Notes: generated from the letters alone by a model not told the origin. 64,000 nucleotides of DNA from Microbacterium aurum (GCF_016907815.1 NZ_JAFBCQ010000001.1:2666001-2730000), one strand, 5' to 3'; positions 36,514 to 45,438 are shown, counted from the first letter of the stretch. Numbers and translations are program-made.

Positions 36514-37068
36514 ATGTCACACAGAATTCACAACTCCCCCCGCACCCCCTTCGCCGCCGCTCTCGCGGTGCTGCTCGGCCTCGCCCTGGCGCTCGTGGCC
36601 ACACCCGCGTCGGCGCACGACGAGCTCATCGGATCGACCCCCGCCGCCGATGCGCAGATCGACGCGCTTCCGGCCGAACTGCAGCTGACCTTCAGCGGGG
36701 TGCTGATGGACGAGCCCGGTGCGACGCAGCTCGTGGTGACGGATGCCGCGGGCACCGCGCTCGCGGCCGGCGACCCGGTGCTGGACGGCACGCGGCTGAC
36801 GCAGCCGCTGGCCGGCTCGGCATCCGGCACCGTCACGGTCCTCTGGCGGGTCGTCTCCAGCGACGGCCACCCCGTCTCGGGCGAGTTCTCGTTCACCGTC
36901 GGCGACGGGTCCGTCGCACCGACCGGGACCCAGACGCCGCTGCCGGGCCCGCCCATGGAAGCCGTCGACATGACGTGGATCTGGTGGGTGCTCGGCGCCG
37001 TCGGGGTGGCCGGCGGCATCCTTCTGGTCATCCTTCTGACACGGAAGCGCCCCTCGCGCGAGGACTAG
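36514..37068 (+). CDS. copC: CopC-domain copper resistance protein with C-terminal membrane anchor
   Basis: 184 aa. Signal peptide (about 10-34, ending ATPASAHDELIGS, with the conserved His at the mature N terminus). CopC beta-sandwich (LIGSTPAADAQIDALPAELQLTFSG ... VLWRVVSSDGHPVSGEFSFTV, with the C-terminal His-Pro metal motif). C-terminal helix at about 150-172. It probably binds copper outside the membrane. A GTG at 36505 is an alternative start in the same frame. CopD is not fused or adjacent. The gene runs on to lpdA with only 9 nt between. Confidence 0.87.
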   Translation: MSHRIHNSPRTPFAAALAVLLGLALALVATPASAHDELIGSTPAADAQIDALPAELQLTFSGVLMDEPGATQLVVTDAAGTALAAGDPVLDGTRLTQPLAGSASGTVTVLWRVVSSDGHPVSGEFSFTVGDGSVAPTGTQTPLPGPPMEAVDMTWIWWVLGAVGVAGGILLVILLTRKRPSRED

Positions 37069-37077
37069 GCTGGGAGC

Positions 37078-38478
37078 ATGCCTCATTACAACGTCGTCGT
37101 CCTCGGTGCCGGCCCTGGTGGCTATGTCGCGGCGGTCCGCGCCGCGCAGCTCGGCCAGTCCGTCGCCATCATCGAAGAGAAGTACTGGGGCGGTGTGTGC
37201 CTCAACGTCGGCTGCATCCCCTCCAAGGCGCTGCTGAAGAACGCCGAGGTCGTGCACACCCTGAAGCACAAGGCCGACTTCTTCGGCATCTCGGGTGAGT
37301 TCACGGCCGACTTCGGCGCGGCCTTCGACCGCTCGCGCGTCGTCGCCGACGGGCGCGTCAAGGGCATCCACTACCTGATGAAGAAGAACAAGGTCACCGA
37401 GTACGAGGGTCGCGGGTCGTTCACCGGCCCGAAGGCGATCACGGTGACGAAGAGCGACGGGTCGACCGAGGAGGTCACGTTCGACAACGTGATCATCGCG
37501 ACCGGCTCGACCGTGCGCCTGCTGCCCGGCGTCTCGCTGAGCAAGAACGTCGTGACGTACGAGGAGCAGATCCTCACGCGCGACCTGCCCGGCTCGATTG
37601 TCATCGTCGGCGCGGGCGCGATCGGCATGGAGTTCGCGTACGTCCTGACGAACTACGGCGTGAAGGTCACGATCATCGAGTTCCTCGACCGCGCCCTGCC
37701 GAACGAGGACGCGGATGTCTCCAAGGAGATCGCCAAGCAGTACAAGAACCTCGGCGTCGACATCCTCGTCGCGACCAAGGTCGAGACGGTCGTCGACTCG
37801 GGCTCGTCGGTGACGGTCACGTACAGCGACAACAAGACCGGCGAGAAGGGTCAGATCGAGGCCGACAAGGTGCTCATGTCGATCGGCTTCGCCCCGCGCG
37901 TCGAGGGTTTCGGTCTGGAGAACACCGGCGTGAAGCTCACCGACCGCGGCGCGATCGAGATCGACGACTTCATGCGCACGAACGTAGAGGGCATCTACGC
38001 GATCGGCGACGTGACGGCGAAGCTGCAGCTCGCGCACGTCGCGGAGGCACAGGGTGTTGTCGCGGCCGAGACCATCGGCGGTGCCGAGACCATGACGCTC
38101 GGCGACTACCGCATGATGCCGCGCGCGACCTTCTGCTCGCCGCAGGTGGCGTCGTTCGGGTACACCGAGGCGCAGTACAAGGAGACCGGCCGCGAGTACA
38201 AGGTCGCGACGTTCCCCTTCATGGCCAACGGCAAGGCGCACGGACTCGGCGAGCCGGTCGGCTTCGTCAAGCTCATCGCGGATGCCGAGCACCTCGAGCT
38301 CGTCGGCGGACACCTCATCGGCCCCGACGTGTCGGAGCTGCTGCCCGAGCTCACCCTCGCGCAGAAGTGGGACCTGACGGCCCTCGAGCTCGCGCGGAAC
38401 GTGCACACGCACCCGACGCTGTCCGAGGCGCTGCAGGAGGCGTTCCACGGCCTCGCGGGCCACATGATCAACCTCTGA
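37078..38478 (+). CDS. lpdA: Dihydrolipoamide dehydrogenase
   Basis: 466 aa. Flavin-dependent E3 subunit of 2-oxoacid dehydrogenases and the glycine cleavage system. FAD loop [21 protein letters not shown], redox disulfide [19 protein letters not shown] domain [20 protein letters not shown] motif GIYAIGDVT, and C-terminal active-site [15 protein letters not shown] precedes the ATG. No E1/E2 genes are adjacent. Confidence 0.97.
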   Translation: MPHYNVVVLGAGPGGYVAAVRAAQLGQSVAIIEEKYWGGVCLNVGCIPSKALLKNAEVVHTLKHKADFFGISGEFTADFGAAFDRSRVVADGRVKGIHYLMKKNKVTEYEGRGSFTGPKAITVTKSDGSTEEVTFDNVIIATGSTVRLLPGVSLSKNVVTYEEQILTRDLPGSIVIVGAGAIGMEFAYVLTNYGVKVTIIEFLDRALPNEDADVSKEIAKQYKNLGVDILVATKVETVVDSGSSVTVTYSDNKTGEKGQIEADKVLMSIGFAPRVEGFGLENTGVKLTDRGAIEIDDFMRTNVEGIYAIGDVTAKLQLAHVAEAQGVVAAETIGGAETMTLGDYRMMPRATFCSPQVASFGYTEAQYKETGREYKVATFPFMANGKAHGLGEPVGFVKLIADAEHLELVGGHLIGPDVSELLPELTLAQKWDLTALELARNVHTHPTLSEALQEAFHGLAGHMINL

Positions 38479-38523
38479 TCCATTCCGGATCCACGTGCAT
38501 AGGGTTTCGGAGTACCCTGGCAT

Positions 38524-38572
38524 CCACTGCTGACGCCGCCCCGAACGAAGCCGGGGGCGGCGTCAGTGGTTT
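38524..38572 (+). terminator. Intrinsic terminator after lpdA
   Basis: A perfect 12-bp GC-rich stem TGACGCCGCCCC / GGGGCGGCGTCA (38531-38542, 38554-38565), extended by CCAC/GTGG across a 3-nt bulge, followed by TTT. It lies between the convergent lpdA and the reductase gene, so it may act in both directions. Confidence 0.75.
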
Positions 38573-38584
38573 CCGGCGACGCGG

Positions 38585-39157
38585 CTACTCGCGCTCGTAC
38601 TCGGCGAGGACGACGCCCGACTCGAACGACGTCACCGCGCTCGGTCGCAGCCGCCGCGGAAGGTAGGGACGATCGCCGAAGAGCCGGATGCCGCTGCCGA
38701 ACAGCACGGGGTTGACCTTGAGCACGAGCCGGTCGATCTCGTCCGCGAGCGTCGCGGCGAGAGCGCCGCCACCGCACAGCCAGATGTCCTTGCCCTCCTG
38801 CCTCTTCAGTTCCCGCACCACCTCGACGGGGTCGTCGCCCGTGAACTCGACGTCGTCCGCGCCGGGCACCGGCTCATGCCCGCGGGTGAAGACGACCTGC
38901 CGCAGATGCCGGTATGGACTCGGCATGTGCGGAAGCCCGACCGCGTACGTGTTCCACCCCATGAGCACGGTGTCGAATGGACCGTCCTCCATCGGCAGGC
39001 CGGCCGCCTCGACGTGCGCCGTGGCGCCCGTGCCCTCGTACTTCGCCCAGATCGCAGCCGCGTGGTCGCCTTCGAACGAGAAGTGATCGAACTCACCGTC
39101 GGGGCCGGCGATGAAGCCATCGACCGTGACGGCGACGAAGTAGGTGAGATTTCGCAT
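38585..39157 (-). CDS. Dihydrofolate reductase-like (RibD C-terminal) oxidoreductase
   Basis: 190 aa. DHFR/RibD-C fold: LTYFVAVTVDGFIAGPDGEFD at the start, LMGWNTYAVGL, VVFTRG, then IWLCGGGALAATLADEIDRLVLKVNPVLFGSGIRLF, the NADPH-binding and C-terminal signatures. These YyaP/YwjB-like enzymes are of unknown substrate. The ATG at 39157 has GGAGAG upstream. It is divergent from a TetR gene and likely under its control. Confidence 0.82.
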   Translation of the reverse strand: MRNLTYFVAVTVDGFIAGPDGEFDHFSFEGDHAAAIWAKYEGTGATAHVEAAGLPMEDGPFDTVLMGWNTYAVGLPHMPSPYRHLRQVVFTRGHEPVPGADDVEFTGDDPVEVVRELKRQEGKDIWLCGGGALAATLADEIDRLVLKVNPVLFGSGIRLFGDRPYLPRRLRPSAVTSFESGVVLAEYERE

Positions 39158-39177
39158 GTGCTCTCCAATCACAACAG

Positions 39178-39214
39178 CTGCAGTGGTTAGTAATATACGG
39201 CGTCTGTAGTGGTT
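39178..39214. promoter_or_regulatory. Direct repeats between reductase and TetR gene, candidate operator
   Basis: CTGCAGTGGTT (39178-39188) and CTGTAGTGGTT (39204-39214), 26 bp apart and differing at one base, flank the AT-rich TAATAT (39191). This is the natural position for regulator binding in a divergent pair. Direct rather than inverted repeats make the assignment tentative. Confidence 0.4.
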
Positions 39215-39224
39215 GCGCTACCCT

Positions 39225-39800
39225 GTGAGCGTGGCCAGAAACCCCGCCCGCCGCCGCGCGATCGCCGATGCGGGCATCGTCGTGCTCGCACACGAGGGCG
39301 CGCGCGGCCTGACGCACCGCGCGATCGACGCCGAGGCCGGCTTGCCGGCGGGGACGACCTCGAACTACTTCCGAAGTCGTGAGGCGCTGATCGTCGGTCT
39401 CTTCGATCGCATCGAAGAGCGGCTGGCGCCCGCGCCCGAGGTTCTGGAGCTGCGTGCATCGGAGCCGCCGAGTCGTGCCCTCTTCGCCGAGTACGTGCGC
39501 GACATCGTCCGCCGCCTGCTGGGAGACCGCGAGGTGACGCTGGCGCTCTTCGAGTTGCGGCTCGAGGCCGCACGCCGCCCCGAGCTGGCCGCTGAGCTCG
39601 CCCGGTGGCAGCGCGCGGGGTTCGACCGTGATGTCGAGTTCAACTCAGCGATGGGGCTCCCGGGCGGCCGCCGCGAGATCGCACTCTTCCACTACGCGGT
39701 CGACGGGCTCGTCCTCGACAGGCTCGTCTCCCCCATCGACATGGAGACCTCGATCGATGAGATCGTCGACGCGCTCGTGGCGGCCATTCTTCCGAACTGA
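39225..39800 (+). CDS. TetR-family regulator
   Basis: About 191 aa. The HTH is GARGLTHRAIDAEAGLPAGTTSNYFRSREALI. The C-terminal ligand domain is typical of TetR_C (ERLAPAPEVLEL ... YVRDIVRRLLGDREVTLALFELRLEA). GTG at 39225 or 39231 are both possible starts. It probably represses the divergent reductase gene. The ligand is not known. Confidence 0.85.
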   Translation: MSVARNPARRRAIADAGIVVLAHEGARGLTHRAIDAEAGLPAGTTSNYFRSREALIVGLFDRIEERLAPAPEVLELRASEPPSRALFAEYVRDIVRRLLGDREVTLALFELRLEAARRPELAAELARWQRAGFDRDVEFNSAMGLPGGRREIALFHYAVDGLVLDRLVSPIDMETSIDEIVDALVAAILPN

Positions 39801-39839
39801 GTGCGCGGCCGTGCGGCGCGTCTGGGGTTCTCGGGCCGG

Positions 39840-40511
39840 TCAGACGCCGAGCGCGCGGCCGAGTTTCGACTCGGATGCCGCGACGCGCCCGCCGGCCGCG
39901 GTGACCAGTGCGTCCGCCGCCGCGAACAGCGCGGCGCGCTGCGGGGCCTCCGCCGGTGCGGCAGGGCCGAGCTCGAGCTCCCATTCGCGCCAGGACGACG
40001 AGATGCCGCGGCGCACGTCGAGCGCCGTCACGTGGTCGTCGACGAACTCCGCGACGACTCCCCCGGCGGCGTTATAGAGGGCGTACGCGACGCGTGCGTT
40101 GCGGATGCGCGCGAGCACCACGAAGGGCGGGTCGGCGAGACCCGCGACGCCCTCGATGACGGCCGCGGGGAGCGTCGGGGCGTCGGCGTCGGCGGTGGTG
40201 CTCGTGGTGCTGACGTCGCCCGCGTCGCCGTCGCCCTCACCGAGGGGCCAGTGAGTCTCGAGCTTGCCTTCGGGCGTCGCCTGCTTGAGGTGCCAGCCCT
40301 CGTCGGGGCCGCCCGTGCGGCGGCGCAGCGCCGAGCGCGCCGCGGCGAGGCGGCCGTCGGCGGTGTCGAGGTAGCGCGCGTCGAGGTCGCGCGGCTCGGG
40401 CTCGCCTACCCGCGCAACGCCCGGGAGAGCCGCCCAGTCGGGCAGCGGCGCCCCGGCATCCACGTCGTACTTGCGCTCGATCTCGAGCGACGGGGACGGC
40501 TCCGTCGTCAC
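39840..40511 (-). CDS. CYTH-domain protein (triphosphate tunnel metalloenzyme)
   Basis: 223 aa. It begins with the ExExK motif (SLEIERKYDV), then DARYLDTADGRLAAARSALRRRTG and GWHLKQATPEGKLETHWPL, the basic and acidic residues that line the tunnel. C-terminal WREWELELGP is family-typical. Many actinobacterial members are fused to a CHAD domain; this one is not. It is probably an inorganic triphosphatase or adenylate-cyclase-like enzyme; the substrate is unknown. Its start overlaps the upstream small gene by 4 nt. Confidence 0.85.
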   Translation of the reverse strand: MTTEPSPSLEIERKYDVDAGAPLPDWAALPGVARVGEPEPRDLDARYLDTADGRLAAARSALRRRTGGPDEGWHLKQATPEGKLETHWPLGEGDGDAGDVSTTSTTADADAPTLPAAVIEGVAGLADPPFVVLARIRNARVAYALYNAAGGVVAEFVDDHVTALDVRRGISSSWREWELELGPAAPAEAPQRAALFAAADALVTAAGGRVAASESKLGRALGV

Positions 40512-40744
40512 TCGTTGCGACGGTCGTCGTCGTCAGCGTCGGGGTCGATGTCGTCCTGCGCCTCGACGAAGTGGAACTCGGCCTGGGTCGGGCCGTCGCC
40601 CTCGCCGGTGTTCTCGTCGGCACCGGCGCGCTCGTAGACGACCTGCGTCTCGCTGTAGGGCAGGATCAGCGTGTCCTGCGACTCGTCGTCGAGTGGAATG
40701 ACCTGTCCGTCGAGCGGTCCGCCCTGAAGTCGTGCGAGTGCCAT
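40508..40744 (-). CDS. Small acidic hypothetical protein
   Basis: 78 aa. It starts MALARLQGGPLDGQVIPLDDES and ends in a strongly acidic tail (DDIDPDADDDDRRNE). GGAGG lies just before the start. It overlaps the CYTH gene by 4 nt, so both form one unit. Compact actinobacterial proteins with GGPLDGQ are common but without a known role. Confidence 0.75.
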   Translation of the reverse strand: MALARLQGGPLDGQVIPLDDESQDTLILPYSETQVVYERAGADENTGEGDGPTQAEFHFVEAQDDIDPDADDDDRRNE

Positions 40745-40892
40745 GGGAACCTCCTGTGGTCGATGCTCTCAGCCTAGTCGCGACGCCGGCGGCCGGCCGG
40801 GTCTCCGAGCGGGGGTTGACATCGGGCCGCGCGCGCGCCACGCGTCGCGCCGCCCCGCCCGCAGCACCACCGCCCGGGCGCCGCGCGCCGGG

Positions 40893-42401
40893 TCAGTGCG
40901 TCGGGAATCCGAGGCTGATCTGGCTCTCGCTCGGCTCGGGCCACCGGGTCGTGACGACCTTGCGCCGCGTGTAGAAGTTGAATGCCTCCGACCCGTACAT
41001 GTGCGTGTCGCCGAACAGCGAGTCCCTCCAGCCGCCGAACGAGAACGCGCCGATGGGCACCGGGATCGGCACGTTGATCCCCACCATCCCCACCTCGATG
41101 TCGTACTCGAACTGGCGGGCCGTCTTGCCGTCGCGGGTGAACACCGCCGTGCCGTTGGCGTAGCGGTTCGCGTTGATGAGCGCCACCGCCTCGTCGTAGC
41201 TCGCGACGCGGACGACCGACAGCACGGGGCCGAAGATCTCCTCGTCGTAGACGCGCATGCCGGGGGTCACGCCGTCCACGAGCGACGGGCCGATGAAGAA
41301 TCCCTCGCCCGGCACGGCGACCTCGCGCCCGTCGACGACGACGCGCGCACCCTCCCCGGCGGCACCCGCGACGAAACCGCTGACCCGATCCAGCGCGTCG
41401 CGCGTGATGAGCGGCCCCATGTCGCTGTCGGGGTCGGTGCCGTCGCCGACGCGCAGCCCTGCGATGCGCTCGGACACCTTCGCGATGAGCGGGTCGGCGA
41501 CCTCGCCCACGGCGACGACGACCGAGACGGCCATGCAGCGCTCCCCCGCCGACCCGTAGGCAGCGGAGACGGCGGCGTCGGCTGCGGCGTCGAGGTCGGC
41601 ATCCGGCATGACGATCATGTGGTTCTTCGCTCCGCCGAGCGCCTGCACGCGCTTGCCGTTCTCGGCCGCGCGCGCGTAGATGTACTTCGCGATCGGGGTG
41701 GATCCCACGAACGAGACCGCGCGGATGATGGGGTCGTCGAGGATCGCGTCGACGGCCTCCTTGTCACCGTGGACGACGTTCAGGATGCCGGCGGGCAGCC
41801 CCGCCTCCTCGAACGCCTCGGCGAGCCAGACCGCCGCCGAGGGGTCGCGCTCGCTGGGCTTGAGGATCACGGCGTTGCCGGCGGCGATCGCCGTCGTCAC
41901 CATCCACAGTGGCACCATCGCCGGGAAGTTGAACGGCGTGATGCACGCGACCACGCCGATCGGCTGACGCACCTGGTGCACGTCGACGCCACCGGCGACC
42001 TGCTCGGAGTACTCGCCCTTGAGATGATGCATGAGCGAGGTGCAGAACTCGACGTTCTCCAGTCCCCGGGCGACCTCGCCGAGCGCGTCGTCGACCGTCT
42101 TGCCGTGCTCGGCCGTGATGATGCGGGCGAGCTCCTCAGCCCGCGTGGAGATGATCTCCCGCAGGCGGAACATCACCTGCTGGCGCTTGCCGAGGCCGGT
42201 GTCGCGCCACGCGCGCTGCGCGGCCTGCGCCGTGCGGGCGGCCTCGTGCACGAAGTCGGCGGATGCCAGGGCCACCTCGCCCGTCTGCGCACCGGTCGCG
42301 GGGTTGAAGACGGGCCCGGTGCGGCCGTCGCCGGCGACGCGCTCACCGCCGACGACGTGCGGGATGGCGGTGCGGGTGGGGGCGTCGATCGTGGTGCTCA
42401 T
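40893..42401 (-). CDS. mmsA: Methylmalonate-semialdehyde dehydrogenase (CoA-acylating)
   Basis: 502 aa. ALDH superfamily member that converts methylmalonate semialdehyde to propionyl-CoA in valine degradation. Visible: ITPFNFPAMVPLWMVTTAIAAGNAVILKPSERDP, SFVGSTPIAKYIYARAAENGKRVQALGGAKNHMIVMPDAD and the catalytic cysteine in AYGSAGERCMAVSV; the KNH(M) segment and the downstream mmsB-type gene distinguish MmsA from other ALDHs. The ATG at 42401 was chosen over the upstream frame because it starts at the conserved TAIPHVVGGERV domain. Confidence 0.93.
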   Translation of the reverse strand: MSTTIDAPTRTAIPHVVGGERVAGDGRTGPVFNPATGAQTGEVALASADFVHEAARTAQAAQRAWRDTGLGKRQQVMFRLREIISTRAEELARIITAEHGKTVDDALGEVARGLENVEFCTSLMHHLKGEYSEQVAGGVDVHQVRQPIGVVACITPFNFPAMVPLWMVTTAIAAGNAVILKPSERDPSAAVWLAEAFEEAGLPAGILNVVHGDKEAVDAILDDPIIRAVSFVGSTPIAKYIYARAAENGKRVQALGGAKNHMIVMPDADLDAAADAAVSAAYGSAGERCMAVSVVVAVGEVADPLIAKVSERIAGLRVGDGTDPDSDMGPLITRDALDRVSGFVAGAAGEGARVVVDGREVAVPGEGFFIGPSLVDGVTPGMRVYDEEIFGPVLSVVRVASYDEAVALINANRYANGTAVFTRDGKTARQFEYDIEVGMVGINVPIPVPIGAFSFGGWRDSLFGDTHMYGSEAFNFYTRRKVVTTRWPEPSESQISLGFPTH

Positions 42402-42423
42402 CAGGTGTCCTTCGGGATGTGGA

Positions 42424-43380
42424 TCAGGCGTGGGTGGGAACGGGAGCGTCGGATGCCGCGGCATCCGCCGCCGGGTCGAAGCCCCGCAGCGTGCCGTCGG
42501 GCGAGGCGAGCTTGGCGACGAGGGTGCAGTCCTTGCCGCCGTAGCCCTCGGCGATGAGCTCGTCGAGCTGCGCGAGGGCGAGGCGTGCGGCGGGCAGATG
42601 CACGCCGGTGACGTCGCCGGCCTGGACCGCCAGGCCGCAGTCCTTGCGCGCGAGGTCGACGGAGAACGTGGGCTCGAAGTTGTTGTTCGCCGCGGCGCGC
42701 TCGACGACGTCGGGGACCGGATACCACGTGCGCAGCGCCCAGGAGTCGCCCGACGAGACGCGCGCGACCTCCCAGAAGACGCGCGGGTCCAGGCCCAGCC
42801 GCTCGGCGAGCTGCGAGCCCTCCGACATCGCCATCACCGAGATGAACAGCATCATGTTGTTCGCGAGCTTCGCGGCGATGCCGGCGCCCGCGTCGCCGCA
42901 GGCGATGACGTTGCCGGCCATCGGGGCGACGATCTCCCGCGCGCGTTCGACGTCGTCAGGCCGTCCGCCCAGCATGAAGGTCAGGCTGTGCGCCTCGGCG
43001 CCGGCGGTGCCGCCGGAGATCGGCGCGTCGACGAACGTGAGACCGCGCTCGGTCGCCGCGTCGTGGCACCACCGTGAGGTCTCGACGTCGACGGTGGAGG
43101 TGTCCATGAGAACGGCGGATGCCGGGGCGTGCGCGAAGATGCCGTCGTCGCCGCCGTAGACGGCGCGCACGTGCTCCGGCTTCGGCAGCGAGGTCAGGCA
43201 GGCGTCAGCACCGGCCAGCGCCTCGGCGACCGAGCCGACGATCTCGACGCCCCGCGCGGCGGCGGCCGCAGCGGCGGCCGGGTTGAGGTCGACGCCGCGC
43301 ACCGTGTGCCCGGCGGCGACGAGATGCCCCGCCATCGGCTCCCCCATGTGTCCGAGTCCGATGAAGGCGATGGTGGCCAT
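42424..43380 (-). CDS. mmsB: 3-Hydroxyisobutyrate dehydrogenase
   Basis: 318 aa. It oxidises 3-hydroxyisobutyrate to methylmalonate semialdehyde, the step before MmsA. IAFIGLGHMGEPMAGHL is the NAD loop, DAPISGGTAGAEAHSLTFMLGG the substrate motif, and KLANNMMLFISVMAMSE carries the catalytic lysine. The Ala-rich C terminus is longer than usual. mmsB is upstream of mmsA with 22 nt between, transcribed together. A LysR regulator is divergent. Confidence 0.93.
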   Translation of the reverse strand: MATIAFIGLGHMGEPMAGHLVAAGHTVRGVDLNPAAAAAAAARGVEIVGSVAEALAGADACLTSLPKPEHVRAVYGGDDGIFAHAPASAVLMDTSTVDVETSRWCHDAATERGLTFVDAPISGGTAGAEAHSLTFMLGGRPDDVERAREIVAPMAGNVIACGDAGAGIAAKLANNMMLFISVMAMSEGSQLAERLGLDPRVFWEVARVSSGDSWALRTWYPVPDVVERAAANNNFEPTFSVDLARKDCGLAVQAGDVTGVHLPAARLALAQLDELIAEGYGGKDCTLVAKLASPDGTLRGFDPAADAAASDAPVPTHA

Positions 43381-43502
43381 GAGCGTTCTCCCTGCGTCGT
43401 CGAAGGTGTGCGGCAGTGCGGCGGACGCTCCGCGGCGAGCGCCTCGGTGTCACTGTAGGCACGCGGCATCCTGCAGTTCAATGCACAGCCGTGCGGCAAG
43501 TT

Positions 43503-43528
43503 TGCACCCGGGATGTGCACTGGTGCAC
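43503..43528. promoter_or_regulatory. Candidate LysR operator between mmsB and lysR
   Basis: TGCAC-N7-GTGCA (43503-43519), overlapped by GTGCAC-TG-GTGCAC (43515-43528). The T-N11-A-like dyad 9 nt before the LysR GTG is where LysR regulators bind to control the divergent target and themselves. The exact footprint is inference. Confidence 0.5.
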
Positions 43529-43537
43529 AATGACGGC

Positions 43538-44539
43538 GTGACCGCCGCATCCGCCGATCCGCCGCTCGAGGCGCTGATGACCTTCCTCTCGGTGGCACGG
43601 CTCGGCCGCTACACCGCCGCCGCGGAGGTCCTCGGCGTCAACCACTCGACGGTGTCGCGCCGGATCGCGGCGCTGGAGTCGGCGATGGGCGGGCGCGTGC
43701 TCGTGCGCACGACCGGCGGCTGGGAGGTCACCGACCTCGGCCGGCGTGCGGTGGCGATCGCCGAGCGCATCGAGGCGTCGCTGCGCGAACTCGTCGAGGG
43801 TGAGGGCGCCGATGCCGTGCACGGCATGGTCCGCATCTCGGCGCCCGACGCGTTCACGTCGGTGTTCCTCGCGCCGGCGATGACGGCGCTGCGACGCGAG
43901 CATCCCGCGCTCGCGGTGGAACTGCTGTCGGCGACGCAGCGCGTGCGGCAGAACCGCTCCGGCGTCGACCTCGAGATCGTCGTGGGGCGCCCGCAGGTGC
44001 TGCGCGCCTACGCGACGCCGGTGTGCGCGTACTCGCTGCGGCTGTACGCGACGCCCGACTACCTCGCGGCGCACGGCGAGCCCGCGGCAATCGCTGACCT
44101 GTCGACCCACCCGCTCGTGTACTACGTGGAGAGTTCGCTGCAGGTCGACGAGCTCGACCGCGCCCTGCAGGAGCTCCCCGATTCGCCGCCGTCGGTACGG
44201 TCCACGAGCGTGTTCGCGCATGTCGAAGCCACGGCGGCCGGGGCGGGCATCGGCATCCTGCCCGACTTCCTCGGCGACCACGACCCACGCCTGGTGCGGG
44301 TGCTCGACGGCAGTTACGCGCACCCGCTCGCCTACTGGGCCGTCGCGCGCGACGAGGGTCCCCGCAATCCCGCCGTGGCGGCGACGCTGCAGGCGATCAC
44401 CGCCTACATCGGCACGGTGCAGGATGCCGCGGCTCAGGGTTCCGACGCGGAGGGTTCCGGTGCGGAGGGTTCCGGCGCGGCGGGTTCCGGCGCGGCGGGT
44501 TCCGGCGCGGCGGTCGCGACGGCGGTGATGGCGCGATGA
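43538..44539 (+). CDS. LysR-family regulator, probable mmsAB controller
   Basis: 333 aa. The N-terminal HTH (LEALMTFLSVARLGRYTAAAEVLGVNHSTVSRRIAALESAMGG) is followed by the effector domain (MVRISAPDAFTSVFLAPAM ... AGIGILPDFLGDHDP). Divergent from mmsB with dyads between them, so it likely senses a branched-chain intermediate. The C terminus (from about 302) is a run of five Gly-Ser-x-Ala-(Glu/Ala)-type 15-bp repeats not seen in typical family members. The stop overlaps the next gene start by 4 nt. Confidence 0.88.
   Translation: MTAASADPPLEALMTFLSVARLGRYTAAAEVLGVNHSTVSRRIAALESAMGGRVLVRTTGGWEVTDLGRRAVAIAERIEASLRELVEGEGADAVHGMVRISAPDAFTSVFLAPAMTALRREHPALAVELLSATQRVRQNRSGVDLEIVVGRPQVLRAYATPVCAYSLRLYATPDYLAAHGEPAAIADLSTHPLVYYVESSLQVDELDRALQELPDSPPSVRSTSVFAHVEATAAGAGIGILPDFLGDHDPRLVRVLDGSYAHPLAYWAVARDEGPRNPAVAATLQAITAYIGTVQDAAAQGSDAEGSGAEGSGAAGSGAAGSGAAVATAVMAR
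44438..44512 (+). repeat. Five-copy 15-bp tandem repeat coding the LysR C-terminal tail
   Basis: Units of 15 bp (GGTTCCGGCGCGGCG and variants) at 44438, 44453, 44468, 44483 and 44498, in frame. They encode a repeating Gly-Ser-(Asp/Gly)-Ala-(Glu/Ala) tail. The last three copies are nearly identical, suggesting recent expansion and possible length variation among strains. Confidence 0.9.
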
Positions 44540-45267
44540 AGCCGTTCCTGCTGCTGGCGACGCGGGCCGAGGACGTGCCCGCCGACGAGGAGTACGCCCT
44601 GTTCCTGCGGTTCACCGGGCTCAGCGAGGGCGAGCTTGTGCGGCGGCGGCTGGAGGCCGAGCCGCTCGGGGCGATCGATCTGGACGACTATTCCGGCATC
44701 TTCGTCGGCGGCGGCCCCTTCAACGCATCGGATCCGCCGGAGAAGAAGTCCGCGGTGCAGCGTCGGGTCGAGGCGGAGATCTCCGGACTGCTCGACGAGG
44801 TGATCGCCCGGGACTTCCCGTTCTTCGGCGCCTGCTACGGCATCGGCACGGTCGGCGCGCACCAGGGCGCGGTCATCGACGGCACCTACCGCGAACCCAT
44901 CAGCGTCGTCGAGGTGCACCGGACGGATGCCGGGGCCGCCGACCCGCTCCTGGCGGACATGCCGGACACGTTCGCCGCGTTCGTCGGACACAAGGAGGCG
45001 GTCAGCGCGCTCCCGGCATCCGCCACCCTGCTCGTGCGCGGCGACACGTGCCCGGTGCAGATGTTCCGGGTCGGGCAGAACGTGTACGCGACGCAGTTCC
45101 ACCCGGAATGCGACGTCGAGGGGATCTCGACCCGGATCCGCGCCTACGCCGACCACGGCTACTTCGCCGCCGGCGAGCTCGACCTCACGCTCGCCGCGGT
45201 CAGGCGCCTGCCTGTGGTGCACACCGGCGGCATCCTGCGCCGGTTCGTCGTCCGCTACGCCCGCTGA
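44536..45267 (+). CDS. Class I glutamine amidotransferase-like protein
   Basis: 243 aa. Triad: nucleophile FFGACYGIGTVG (Cys about 96) and FHPECD (His, Glu). The oxyanion segment is YSGIFVGGGPFNASDPPEKK. It resembles stand-alone GMP synthase-like GATases (GuaA-N type). The fusion partner or acceptor synthase is absent, so the true substrate is unknown. It is translationally coupled to the LysR gene (ATGA overlap). Confidence 0.85.
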   Translation: MKPFLLLATRAEDVPADEEYALFLRFTGLSEGELVRRRLEAEPLGAIDLDDYSGIFVGGGPFNASDPPEKKSAVQRRVEAEISGLLDEVIARDFPFFGACYGIGTVGAHQGAVIDGTYREPISVVEVHRTDAGAADPLLADMPDTFAAFVGHKEAVSALPASATLLVRGDTCPVQMFRVGQNVYATQFHPECDVEGISTRIRAYADHGYFAAGELDLTLAAVRRLPVVHTGGILRRFVVRYAR

Positions 45268-45360
45268 CCGCCCGCGGCCCCGGCCGCTCGCACCGGCCGA
45301 TCACCGCCCGCTGACCGCCCGCGGCACCAGCCGGTCACCCGCTACGCCCGCTGACCGCCC

Positions 45361-45430
45361 GCGGACCAGCCGGTCACCGGCCGCGGACCAGCGAGGCACC
45401 GGCCGCGGACCAGCCGGTCACCGGCCGCGG
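45361..45430. repeat. 22-bp tandem repeat downstream of the amidotransferase gene
   Basis: GCGGACCAGCCGGTCACCGG plus CC at 45361-45382 and 45405-45426; a variant with GCGAGGC in the centre lies between, and a partial copy follows. Non-coding. Same period as the array at 2563 but a different sequence. Confidence 0.85.
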
Positions 45431-45438
45431 ACGTCGCG

